Source of the DNA: Sweltsa coloradensis
Lineage: Eukaryota; Arthropoda; Insecta; Plecoptera; Chloroperlidae
Reading direction: 5' to 3'
Length of the DNA: 64,000 bases
Assembly (NCBI GenBank): GCA_024449915.1
Contig: JAMZAV010000305.1
Span: 496,001-560,000 of the forward strand
The translations under genes and the position numbers were made by a program. The notes under the pieces were generated by a model, which was not told the DNA's origin, did no database searches, and worked only from the letters and a program-made list of their open reading frames with translations. This document shows, piece by piece, positions 40,633-51,396 of the stretch (within the stretch, counting starts at the first letter, position 1; each line of letters begins with the position of its first letter).

Positions 40633-40949
40633 CAGTGGCGTATCCAGGAATGTACCATGGGGGGGGGGGGGCGGTCGACATGCCTAACAGGGATGGGGTC
40701 TGGGGCAAAGCCCTGCCGCCGGAGGCTTTTTCGCCAAAAGCGAAGAAAAAAAATCGCGTATTTGACGTTTTGAACGCCTGTAAACATGTTTTAGTCATGC
40801 AATATCAGAGTTAGGTTACTCCCTCCTCATATTTTCTATCAATTATACATTTTTATTTTTATTTTTATAAATATATTATTATATATGGGCACATACATAG
40901 GGCATGGGGGGGTTTCAACCCCATAACTTCCCCCTTGGATACGCCACTG
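40633..40949. mobile_element. hAT-type MITE, 317 bp
   Basis: It begins CAGTGGCGTATCCAGG and ends CCTTGGATACGCCACTG, with perfect 8-bp duplications GTGCTGTT (40625-40632 and 40950-40957). G-run inside; non-coding. Confidence 0.92.
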
Positions 40950-41059
40950 GTGCTGTTAACATATTCAGCAAAATCCGACGATTTAAACTCATAATAAATA
41001 TTTCTCGATTTGGTTAGTCGGGAAACACTTCCCATAGGTGTTATTGTTATTATTTACTA

Positions 41060-41253
41060 CAATTCAGAAATTAAAAAAATCCGCCCCAACCGGGATTCGA
41101 ACCACAGGTTTCCCGTATAATGCCCCGTATAAGATGTATAATGCAACTACAGTTCAGAAATTAACATGTACCCGTCCTGATGGTCTAGTGGTCGACGCCT
41201 GCCTGGAATGCGGGAAACCCGCGTTGGAGCGGACTTTTTTAATTTCTGAATTG
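41060..41253. repeat. Palindromic element with two tRNA-like halves
   Basis: Arms CAATTCAGAAATTAAAAAAA and TCCGC (41060-41084) are mirrored at 41229-41253. Between them are, on the minus strand, GGTTCGAATCCCGGTTGGGG and, on the plus strand, GTCCTGATGGTCTAGTGGTC with a Gly-like anticodon arm. Confidence 0.6.
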
Positions 41254-41394
41254 TACTATCATAATAAATCATCATTTGAACAGTCTGAAAATGTGGTTTT
41301 GGTCTTGAATAAATATTCAACATCTATCCTATTCAGTTAGAAACTGATTGACAAAGGAAAATTAAATAAATCTTATTACATAGATCATAGTCAT

Positions 41395-41692
41395 TTTTAT
41401 CGAATCATTGATTTCAATGCATGGCAGTGGCCAAGTTGTACAAAATCGTGGAGATCAAGGTCCCCTAAAATTCTTCTGGGATATTGAGTAGAGCTTACAA
41501 TCTTACAACATACTTTGTACGGGCTGTGTTTTCCATAGTATTTTATGCATTCATGCAAATTTGAATGAATTAAGTATGAGACCATGTTTTATTGAGAGTT
41601 GTCAAACTCCCTTTCATTTAAACTATCAAGTTCAATGCATAGTGAAACTTGGCTCTATCACTCGTCTAGTAAGGACTTATGCGTTTTCCTAC
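41395..41692. repeat. Fragment of the 9652-10440 repeat, copy 3
   Basis: GGCCAAGTTGTACAAAATCG, GATATTGAGTAGAGCTTACA and TTTTCCATAGTATTTTATGC match the other copies. It ends near GCGTTTTCCTA. Confidence 0.5.
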
Positions 41693-41756
41693 AGTATATA
41701 GTACACCCTAAACCTTCACTTTGAGTACCGTACCTATTGTAGTCTATGGTCTTATA

Positions 41757-42365
41757 TTGATTGATTGATTGGATATTGCTTAAGAGGATGGGACAGTCGC
41801 GAAATTAGTTTTTTCGTGATATCTCGAGAAGGATGCATAATATCTAAAAACTGATTCTCACCCGAATTGTGGTTTTGTTAGAACAATATAATGCAGGAAA
41901 AAATATTCAAATATAATAATCGGTGCGGTTTATATTTAAGATATATGCATTTAATTAATTAAAATTCTAATAAAAAAACTTAATTACCTCACATTACAAT
42001 ATTTTTTCATACAGGCTATAGTTCTCACAAAACCACATATTAGTCTAGAATCATTTTTTTTTTGATATTTTACATCGTTCTTGAGATATCACGAAAAAAA
42101 ATGTAATTTTGCGTGGTTTTAATTTTGTGACTATCCCATCCTTTTAACATAATGAACTTTGGCTATACGAGACGATGAGTGGTGACAGATGAGGATGAAG
42201 TATGAACAGAAGGGAGGAGGGGAAACCTGGTACGGCATGTAGCCTACTCCTTTCGAAAAGTACCAAGGAAACCAACCGCTTAACGTCCCATCCGAAAGGA
42301 CGGTGTAACCTTGACAGTCATATAGGTTCCTCCACTAACCCGGACTGCCGAGCAGACGTCATCTT
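41757..42365 (+). repeat. CCCATCCGAAAGGACGG repeat, copy 2, split by a TTAA MITE
   Basis: GATTGGATATTGCTTAA continues after the insert as TTAACATAATGAACTTTGGC and then follows copy 1 at 14120-14510, ending at GCCGAGCAGACGTC. Confidence 0.65.
41784..42143. mobile_element. MITE with TTAA target duplication
   Basis: Its ends GAGGATGGGACAGTC and, in reverse, AAGGATGGGATAGTC are inverted. Sub-terminal TTCGTGATATCTCGAGAA is mirrored by TTGAGATATCACGAAA. TTAA sits at 41780-41783 and 42144-42147, and the uninterrupted site is seen in the sister repeat. Confidence 0.82.
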
Positions 42366-43184
42366 ATACATTTCAATATCCTAGCATTGCAAAGCAGCCA
42401 GCAATTGTTCAGGTTACATACCGTTAACCGAATGTTTTACTATGGTGATAACTTATAGTTATATAATGTCCATATTGATTGCACAAGTACTTTTCTGTTA
42501 CTGTAAGACCTTATCAAGAGAACAAGATTGAGAAAATTGTAATGGTTTTTAGTTTTTACTGTTTCCATTGTTCAAGTTTCATTCAGTCATGCCATGTTAT
42601 TCAATCAAGTGGCATTTAATGTAGATTGACATGTTTCACCTCCAAGTTCTTAGCAAACTGGTCATAAATTGCTTTTGTGGATGTTGGTATATAGTTGGTG
42701 GATTTAATTTCAACCCTTACCCTACACTATTATTATTTTTAGCATTTCAAATATATCATCACCAGTAAAGTTGTTACAAATGAATAAGTAGCAAGATCAT
42801 TGTCTAATTGAAGAATAAAGCCATTTATTTTGTTTATTTTTAAAGATACATGTTATATATTTGAAAGCATGACGTAATCAGACCAACCAGACAAATCCCT
42901 AATTGGCCATGGCCCATTACAGTACACTAATATTATGGTTTTTGTAAAGTCTTTTTTAAATTTCAATCAAGTGCACTTTTACATCTGGAGCTGGAATGTA
43001 CAAGGGAAGTATTTGAATTGCTCGATAACTTTAAAATTTTAAAACAAATTTTAAATTAAAAAGTTATTCAAATAAAAAAATAAAACTCTCTGTTTTTGGT
43101 ATATATTATAATGAACAATATTTTTTTTTATAATGAAATAATTACCGGTTCACAAGGAGAACTTCAATACACAAAGTTTAAAGT
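42366..43184. other. Region downstream of ceramide synthase copy A
   Basis: Minus-strand AATAAA candidates lie at 42824-42829 and nearby; they could end the copy A transcript. No gene is seen. Confidence 0.4.
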
Positions 43185-44276
43185 TTATGTAAATTTTTTT
43201 GCAGCAGGCGAGTAGTTTGCATCATCGGATATCTCTCCACTAGAGGAACTACGGATATCACTATCCAATTTGCCACAAAATGAATTGTATGCCATTTTTA
43301 GAATAAAGCAAGTCCAAAAGATGTGCAATGCTAGAAGGGTCATGTACATACCATTAAGCGAGTAGTAGGCAAGATTTTTGGGAGCAAATTTTGGTACTGT
43401 CACAACAGAGCTATGTATTACCCAAAATGGAAAAATAACACATCTTGTTGCAATCCATGATACAGTAAATACTAGATATATTGCATCACAAGCCTTGTGG
43501 TATTGTAAATATTTGGCACACTTGGCTGCCTCCAGAAAGGTGTCGGCACAATCATGCAGTATAAGTACAACAGTTCCCATCCGGTGTAAATTGATAATCC
43601 ATGAAAAACATAATAGAAATATAGTAGCAAAGTGGTGAACCATCATCTGCCAAAAATCTTTCCGCTTTACATCAAAGAATTGACTAACGGCCATTGACGA
43701 GTAGAATGTAAAAGATATCATGTAGTACCACCAACAGTCCGTTGTAATACTGTGATATGGATACCCATGATAGCATTGATTGAGGTCCCAGAACCATGGT
43801 TTATTCCACAAGCATATAACACCATAGCAGAAAGCAAATGTGTAGTATAACCATTTCCAACAGTTTTCACAAAACTTCACCAAGGTCGATGGTTTGTCTT
43901 GGATATGTCTTGAACGCAGCCATCTATCGACTTGTCGCTCCGTCCAGCCCAGCTTTTTTGCAAGGCCTGTTATCTGTTCATGTCCTAGCTTTTCTTTGCT
44001 CCGAAATGCTTTCTCTAACACTACGTATGTTGTTTGAACTGCAGGGGATCTAGCTTTTAGACCCAGGAATATTCCCAATGGAGCAAACCAATATCTTTCG
44101 AAAAGATAGCGCAATGCTAGAAACAGGAAAGTGAATCCCAATGGTATGACAAGGTGCTTATTATCAGCTAACGAATGTTCATCACTGGGTTCTAAATCTT
44201 GCCAGGTAATATTTGTAGGTAGCCAAAGGGGTGGATTCCAAAATGCATCACTGACTCTTTGCAAAAACCCACTCAT
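43185..44276 (-). CDS. CERS: Ceramide synthase (LASS/TLC family), copy A, 363 aa, intronless
   Basis: The protein would acylate sphingoid bases with fatty acyl-CoA in the ER membrane. Near the N-terminus it has a CERS5/6-like FWNPPLWLPTNITW block with a possible N-glycosylation site (N22), then a membrane segment at about 42-60. A homeobox-like domain spans about 71-129 (GLAKKLGWTERQVDRWLRSR), and the TLC domain about 130-332. The Lag1 motif is intact: HH at 214-215, then NLHRMGTVVLILHDCADTFLEAAK with HD at 241-242. The tail DSDIRSSSSGEISDD resembles the phosphorylated C-terminal tails of vertebrate CERS. Length is normal for the family. Animal CERS genes usually have many exons; this one has none in the coding region. 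It is about two thirds identical by eye to the copy at 62643-63743. The start has G at -3. CERS5/6 is the nearest class by eye, but acyl preference cannot be read from the sequence. Confidence 0.95.
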   Translation of the reverse strand: MSGFLQRVSDAFWNPPLWLPTNITWQDLEPSDEHSLADNKHLVIPLGFTFLFLALRYLFERYWFAPLGIFLGLKARSPAVQTTYVVLEKAFRSKEKLGHEQITGLAKKLGWTERQVDRWLRSRHIQDKPSTLVKFCENCWKWLYYTFAFCYGVICLWNKPWFWDLNQCYHGYPYHSITTDCWWYYMISFTFYSSMAVSQFFDVKRKDFWQMMVHHFATIFLLCFSWIINLHRMGTVVLILHDCADTFLEAAKCAKYLQYHKACDAIYLVFTVSWIATRCVIFPFWVIHSSVVTVPKFAPKNLAYYSLNGMYMTLLALHIFWTCFILKMAYNSFCGKLDSDIRSSSSGEISDDANYSPAAKKFT

Positions 44277-44376
44277 GTCACGTCAAATAGTTGTGACCTA
44301 GATGCTTAAAACGAACACAAAACTTGGCCACTTACTGCGAAGAAAAGTTTTTGAACGAGCTCCTCTCTGTGAAGTG

Positions 44377-44413
44377 AACTAACAGGAAATACACAACCCG
44401 GCAACTTTATATA
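44377..44413 (-). promoter_or_regulatory. CERS: Candidate TATA promoter of ceramide synthase copy A
   Basis: On the minus strand TATATAAA lies at 44413-44406, about 130 bp upstream of the ATG at 44276. That predicts a start site near 44380 and a roughly 100-nt leader. A CTAG-GTCACAAC junction-like site lies 20-25 nt before the ATG. The position is plausible; no other proof is visible. Confidence 0.45.
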
Positions 44414-45363
44414 CCTCGACGCCGGTCGAATCACCAGTAGCCTTACATGCAAGAAGAGAAGTACTTAATTTTGAGATGTTAAAGTAACATTCAAACAGTA
44501 GACCAACCTCTATTGCCATTTGATTTTATCGCAATCGTAATCAGAGCTGGCCATTGAATCACGTAACCATGAGAACGAGCGTTGATTGGCTGTCCTTGCT
44601 CAGAGTTATTGTGCACGAATTATACTTTCCCAAGAATTGTGTTCGCTGTATGATGTTGATGTAACAAAAGTAGTATCCACCTCGGAGAACACACCACACA
44701 TTGGTTTTATATTTAGCGTCTATCCTGATCTGTTATAAAAACTGATATACAAAGGTTAATACAATACTTCTTTCAATTGTGGATTTTTCTATAGAGAGCT
44801 TTAGCTTAGACTATGGTAAATGTTGTAACTGTCAAGTGAATAGTTTAGTCCGCAAAATTGTGTCGTTCAGGCACACCACCGAAGTTCAGTTCAGTTTTAT
44901 TAGCATCCTTGTAGGCATAGGCACCGACTTCTTAAAATCTTAGGGTGGGGCTAAAAAAATCACTTGTTGCATAAAAAACTAGAGACATGAAGTTTGGTTT
45001 TAATTAATGCATTTTGGGCCCCAGGGCTATGCAAAGTCAGATAAGCTTCCTTTAACTACTTTAGATGGTGCCCAAAATTACAGACCAATTTTTTAAAGAT
45101 GGTGTTTTTGTGGAAGAGCTAAAAATTTCCAATTAGTCTGTCCTAATTGCAGCATTTATATGCTTTTTTTTCAAAAATAGAAACTGTTCCTACCCCTGAC
45201 AGCCCTGGGGTCCAAAGTTACTATCAGATTTTTTTTGAAATTGTGTTTTTATGAAAAATTATCAAAGTTTAATTTTGCATCAATTTTTTTCATCCGAAAA
45301 ATCCCGCGATGTTTAAATTTGTCCTTACATTGGTAGGCCTGTAGGAGGTAATATACATTTACA
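44414..45363. other. No gene upstream of copy A promoter
   Basis: At about 44887 CAGTTCAGTTTTATTAGCAT resembles an old LINE or hAT edge. No firm call. Confidence 0.4.
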
Positions 45364-45847
45364 TATCCCCCCCCAAATACAAAAATTGTAAAAAAAAACG
45401 GGAGCCAATCTCTCCTTCAAAAGTCTTCGGCTGTGAATGCTGTGAGATATAGAAGTTTAGCCAAGCATTTCATTCTTTCTCCCTAGTTTCACATTGACAA
45501 GAAGTAAGATCAATTCGCCTGTTGACGAGCGCCAAGTCAACATTTTAAACTCAAAATCATAATAAAAAATTACTTAGCCATTGACTTTTTGGAGTCCTCA
45601 TAATGAACCAAATTCAAGGGCCAAGTAATTTTTTTATGATTTTGAGTTTAAAATCTTGACTTATTTACCACGAAAATGGTTGGCTTGGCGCTCGTCAACA
45701 GGCGAAATGATCTTACTTCTTTTCAATGTGAAACTAGGGAGAAAGAATGAAATGCTTGGCTAAACTTCTATATTCACAGCCAAAGACTTTTCAAGGAGAG
45801 CTTGGCTGCCGTTTTTTTTTTTACAATTTTTGTATTTGGGGGGGATA
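45364..45847. repeat. Foldback palindrome with about 220-bp arms
   Basis: ATATCCCCCCCCAAATAC at the left is mirrored by GTATTTGGGGGGGATAT. TTCATTCTTTCTCCCTAG and GCCTGTTGACGAGCGCCAAG are mirrored in the right arm. The loop is near 45592-45616. No coding and no clear target duplication. Confidence 0.8.
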
Positions 45848-46502
45848 TTCCTTCTTTTTGCTGTTTGTTTCATATCAAGGCGTGAAATATTTGTAAACGA
45901 TATTTAAAAGAAAGCAGGAAATTTCAAATATAATTTTCCATTCTAAAATTTAAATTGAATTTAAATATTTAAATTGCTCGTATGTACGGCTTAGACGGAG
46001 TTTGATTCACTTTCTAAATACGTAACTAGATATCATCAATACATTTCGGGTGAAGCAAATAGGTAGCAAAATTTGTCATTATACATAAAGCAAGCGGTGG
46101 ATATACAGTGCCTTTCAAAACAGATTGTCTAGCAAAAGCTTCCATCTTTTGTTTTTGTTTACAATCTGTAGTTGGCAAGTACAATTTTTTATTAAATTTG
46201 CTATGGTTAATCGTCTTGTTACGAAAATTGCATGAATATTTAGGTGAATGCAAATTTATAATGGTTAATTAAGAGCATGTTTAGTTCAAGTTTGTACAAA
46301 TTACCACGCCTTAATAATTACGTGTTTTGATTGTTTCCAAAATTTTGATTTTCTCTGGTCCCTGTTACCCGATTTTGGTTTTGAAAGCGAAAGTGATTGC
46401 GTCTGAGGTAGATAGATATAAAGATAGATAGATTTATTGATGTTGCCATAGATATATACATAATGCATATATTGTACTAGGAAGCTTCGCAAACGCTTTT
46501 TC
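45848..46502. other. No assignable feature
   Basis: AT-rich. The minus-strand frame 46301-46663 runs into the next repeat and has no domain. Confidence 0.45.
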
Positions 46503-47118
46503 AGGCGCGTTGTTGGATGAGCGTATGTTTTTTTAAACAAAAAAAGCGTAAAATTGCGATTTTCATAAGAAATTATTTTTTGATTGCACTCAAATTTCAC
46601 ACAAATATAAACATTCATAAAATTAAGGTTCTGTGAAAAAATCATTACAATCGGATACAGCATGTAGGTGTTATAAGTCGAAGAATGTTTTAAAAATTTT
46701 TAAAAATTGTAAAATTGCGATTTTCATAAGAAATAATTTTTCGATTGCGCTGAAATTTCACACGAATATATTAATTCATAAAATTAAGGTTCTGTGAAAA
46801 AAACATTACAATCGGATAAAGCAGCCTATAGGTGTTATAAGTTGAAGAAATTTTTTAAAAATAAAAAAAAATCGTAAAATTGCGATTTTAATGAGAAATA
46901 GTTTTTCGATTGGGCTCAAAAACGTGGCAGCTCTAAGTTCAGAGATTTCGAAGACCTCCATAAAATTTCATCGCAATTGGAGTATCGGTTTAGCCGGAAT
47001 CGTGTTAATAAACAAACAAAAATACAAAAAAAAAAAAAAAAAGGGAAAAAAACATTCCGGGTTTTTTTCTCCAGTGTAGTGAAATGGAATCTTCACTTTG
47101 CTCACTATGCTCATCCAA
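46503..47118 (+). repeat. CTTCGCTTCGCTC repeat family, copy 4, with three tandem units
   Basis: It starts AGGCGCGTTGTTGGATGAGC. Three units of about 140-150 bp repeat GTAAAATTGCGATTTTCAT, ATTCATAAAATTAAGGTTCT and CATTACAATCGGATA. It ends with GGAGTATCGGTTTAGCCGG, an A-run, and ATCTTCACTTTGCTCAC. Confidence 0.65.
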
Positions 47119-47544
47119 TTATAGTACAAAGTAGGTAATAGAATATAATGTGCAACCAAGTTAATGTGATAAAATGAAAATGTGAGGTGGCCACAGGTAA
47201 CCTATAGTGGTCATCTCAATTACCTAATATGAGACAGAAATTGTTCATTATAGTGTTCTATTCTAAGCCTAACATCTGTAGAACGTAGTATTGTAGGATA
47301 GCTTAAGAAATGTGACTTGCTTATTATTTTAATATTAGTGTAGGCCTAGTTAGTCGAAAAGTTGATAATGTAAATTGTGAACATTTTAATGCTTTGAATG
47401 ATTCAATGTAAATGCCAGTCGTACAGTCTGGTCCATTGAGAACTGAATTTCTTGAAAATGTAAAAGTAAATCGTAAAATTATATGCTTGTGTATATGTAA
47501 AAATAGCAAAATGCTGAATAAAGATTCCTACTACCACCACCACC

Positions 47545-47596
<52 letters not shown>

Positions 47597-48190
47597 AAAA
47601 ATAATAATGATGTGTTATAACACAATAATTATAGTATGAAGTATGGATAATGATAATATGTAAAATACACTGGATAATGATGATTGATGAATAATGAATA
47701 ATGTTAATACTAGGCCTAGGCCTACATATTTAATTGATATAGCCTACATAATGAATGACCTTCATATATTATGAGGATTTTGATTTGATGTGCTCACACA
47801 TATTTTGCTACTACATTATCCTCCAAGTAGTAACGCACCTATACCTATAGAATAATGAATAACGTTAGTACCTATATAACATATTAGTATTCACTTAATT
47901 ACACTAGGCTATTTCATAAACACATTCATTTGAGGATTTGATGTTGTGCTCACATGTGTTTAGATAGGCCTACTATTATCTTCCATATATGCACCTAGAG
48001 AATAGTATCGGCCACGAAAACCTTCAAAAACATATTATATATATATGTTACCATCTTTAAATAGTAATTAAATTTACTTCTTTCGGTTTACCACGTACAT
48101 TATTTATTTGATCTGACGTTTTGATTGGATTTCACCAATCTTTGTCAAATAAAAGTGCTATATATATAAGCTATAAATATATATATATTG
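47119..48190. other. No gene; (CCA)n/(CTA)n microsatellite at 47530-47597
   Basis: A (CCA)n tract followed by more than a dozen CTA units stands out. ATG/ATA-rich DNA and TAGGCCTA words follow. Confidence 0.6.
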
Positions 48191-48350
48191 TTTTACCTTG
48201 GCTTTATAGAGGCGACTATGACGCTGTTATGTTAGTACTTTAGACAGAAATTAAAAAAGTGACTATACCCGGAAAGCCAAGGTCCCGGGTTCGATCCCCG
48301 GTGTAGTCACTTTTTTCATTTCTGTCTTAAGTACTAATATATATATATAT
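48191..48350. repeat. Palindromic element enclosing a tRNA acceptor/T-arm fragment
   Basis: Arms 48234-48263 and 48306-48335 match the 62-bp palindrome at 6789-6850. Inside (48264-48305) is CCAAGGTCCCGGGTTCGATC, a T arm, and the arms contribute the 7-bp acceptor stem GTGACTA/TAGTCAC. D and anticodon arms are missing. Confidence 0.75.
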
Positions 48351-49592
48351 ATATCCAGCCACGAAAGTATTCGTCAACAAACATATATATACATATTAAA
48401 TATTAACAATTCCGCCTACGGGAGTGTTTCCCAACTATCCAAATCGAGAAATTACAATACAATTAAATGATTAATCATGTATCTAGTGCTCTGTCACTCG
48501 CTTGCACAGAATAAAGTTACTTTTCAAAGTAATGCCAACGGTGAGATTTATCCAACCCTCTTCACAGGTGACAAACTAAGGTAATTCGGGTGTTATCGAT
48601 AGTTGTGAAAGGAATGCTCAATTGACTCTTAAAAGGATTCAATTCATAGCATTTGCATTAATGACAAGGAAATCTAAGGAACATTTTCCGGCAGGATTGG
48701 TGGTGGTGGATATCGACCCGACGACCTTCCAAATCAAGAGTCTTGTGTGTAACACAAGAGCTGCTCCCGTCGGTCGCTCATATATTTTGTATGGGTTTGT
48801 CGAATGCACAGTGGGATCATAACAAGTGTAAAGATTTTCAGTGGCGAAGCGTCCTATGAGACAATGAGACAATGTCTACCCTGTACAAAAATTACTTGTA
48901 TGCCCTAGTATAGAATGTCATAATTTATTTTCTAATACAAGTCTGTCTTCTTGTCCCTCACAAGTTTGAATTGACGCGATGACTGAGTGGAACAGCTCGC
49001 AACACCACTGTCGCGCCATCTACCTTTGCAATTTGAAACTGGTGGTAGGGGCGGTCTTTGGCACTTATGATTTGTCTGACATTCGGGAGACACAGGCAGA
49101 GACATTTCAAGCCTGCGCATGCTCAGAGCCCTATTTTCGTTGTTTTTCCAAAATTCTGAAGGGGAAGTTGGAGTCATGTCTCGGTGGTTCAAGACGCTTG
49201 AGGGTTGGCCGTTGGTGATGGCCGGAGGGTGTTGGGGTGGGGTTGGCCGGTTGAGTTGGGTTGGTTTCCCTCCCTCCCTCCCTCACGCCGGCGTAAAAGG
49301 TTGAACACGTTCTATTCTATTCATGCCATGTTCTCGCAATTTTTAAGTGAAGCGATCGACAAATCATCAAGTTGACCGGTCGTTTGATAAGGGAAATTAT
49401 GATATGTTATGTCCATGGCATAAATAATTTGATACTTTTATTCACTGTGAGTGTTAAATGTAATGTGTTACCAAAATGTACACTATTGATATTTTACTAT
49501 AAGAAATCGCGCTGCGGAAATAGCGACTTTAAAACCACATTCAACCACATTCGGGCTTCACGACGACGCTTCCGATCTACTACACGACCGAC
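48351..49592. other. No gene; tRNA-like module at 48707-48782
   Basis: On the minus strand 48782-48707 reads GACCGACGGGAGCAGC to GGTCGTCGGGTCGATATCC, with a weak B-box. A G-rich patch lies at about 49200-49260. Confidence 0.4.
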
Positions 49593-50443
49593 ATGTCTAA
49601 GATCAAGTGCCCCCTGGATACGGGACAGAAGCCCGTAACCAAAAGTCGCCGCACCACGCCACGCTATCCATCATGGCTCCCTCCATCCGATGCTCACCAA
49701 GTGCAAAACGGCCCTTATCAGGACCACAAACCAACAATAATATACTGGAACACAGGAGGCGTCTCCAAAAACCTGGATGAGATCTACAGCATTATCTACT
49801 AACAAAATGCTGATATATTCTGTATCTCAGAGGCTGGCAAAATGGCAGAGAAAACAGACAAAAATCTAAGTGACCTTAAAACTCCCAACTACGCCATCCA
49901 CATCCTGGAGAAGAGCAGAACGATCTCTTCAGGCTTGATTGTTGGAGTGAGGTCAACCCTGGTCTCAGCCTTCACAGTCACACATAAAATGGAGCTTAGT
50001 GGCGACAAGATTGAAATCGCTTCTCTGGACGTCTGAATGGGACAAACTAAGTATACCATTCACATGCTGTACAACCCTCCACACAACATACCAGCTGCCC
50101 TCGAAACCATCAACGTGTCGAGAAACACAATCATCGTTGGCGATTTCAATGCTCCGCACAAGGACTGGGACTACGAGTCGACTACTCCAGTTGGACAAAC
50201 AGTAGCAGAATTGGTCTACTCGAATGCACTCTTCCTACTCGAGGACCCGGACAAGGACAACAGGGCCACTTTCCTATCCAACTCCGGATACACTTCCCGA
50301 CCAGATCTTGCCATGGCCCACTCATCAATTGCGGATGAACTGAAACAAGAAAATCTCGATTGCCCCTCAGGTCTGGGTCATAAGGTGATAAAAATCTGCG
50401 CCATCAAGAGCAACAACAAAAATGAGCAGTACCGTATCCGTAC
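49593..50443 (+). pseudogene. LINE endonuclease domain, broken
   Basis: IIYWNTGGVSKNLDEIYSII, ADIFCISEAGKMAE and TIIVGDFNAPHKDW mark the AP-endonuclease fold. Two in-frame stops (at about 49800 and 50034) interrupt one reading frame. It is cut by the hAT at 50444. Confidence 0.8.
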
Positions 50444-51281
50444 CATGGGCGCCGGCAGGAATTTTAGCAGGGGGGGGGAAACAATCACAATTTGTAGTTT
50501 AGTTTGGGCAAGCACGGGGGGTTTGGGGGGCGGAGCCCCCCAACAATAGCGCCGCAGGCGAAATTTTGAAAATCAGGTTTTTAGAATGCATTTGTGGGTT
50601 TAGAAAAAAGTATAGTGGGCTGAATACGATACCGAAATTATGTAATGTTTGTGCAGTAGATACGAGAAAGTAAACAAAAAACATTGTGTCTCAACTTTTA
50701 TACGGTTACTAAAATGGGTTATGAGTTGAAAATGAGACACACGTTTCAAAAATAATGGCTTTATTTTAATTGCATAAAATTATAATGAATGTGACTGTTT
50801 TGATCACATTTTCTTTTCTTACATAAACTGCAACTTGTAAGTTCTCTCCAGTTGCAATGCAATGTGGAATAAAAATATAAAACATAAACACGTTCTTAGA
50901 GGTCTACATCGACTTATAATTTACTAGCCTACAAATCATAGAAACGATATCTTGTTACAGTATTATTATTTATTTCAATAAATCATACACATAATATCAC
51001 ATAACATAAAATAAATGGAAAACGGGCGTGATTGACTAGACCCAAAAAGGAAAATGCGAAATTTCAATACATTACTAAGTACTAAAAACAAACAAACTAG
51101 CAACACTCTGCTCCCGATCAGATCATTAAATATATTATTAATATTAATTTTCAATTGAATTTCGGTTTCACAAAAACATTAATTTATATGTAATAAACGC
51201 ATATCACTAGTTAAAATTTATTTTTCCTGAAATCCAGGGGGGGGCAAGCGCCCCCCCTTGCCCCCCCTCCCGGCGCCCATG
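50444..51281. mobile_element. hAT-family element inside the LINE
   Basis: Its ends are CATGGGCGCCGGCAGG and CCCGGCGCCCATG. TCCGTAC flanks it at 50437-50443 and 51282-51288 (7 bp certain, 8 likely). The subterminal GGTTTAGAAAAAAGTATAGT is shared with the hAT copies at 8130 and 19976. Confidence 0.88.
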
Positions 51282-51396
51282 TCCGTACCTGAGGTGGAAC
51301 TTCCGAACAGCTAAATGGAATGACTTCACAAAAACCATGGAAAATGTGGCCACCACCACCCAACTTTCGGACAACCCTAACTGAGATACAAAACTG

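Noticed and set aside
47530..47597. Possible CRISPR-like array
   Set aside because: It is a simple trinucleotide microsatellite without spacers in animal DNA.
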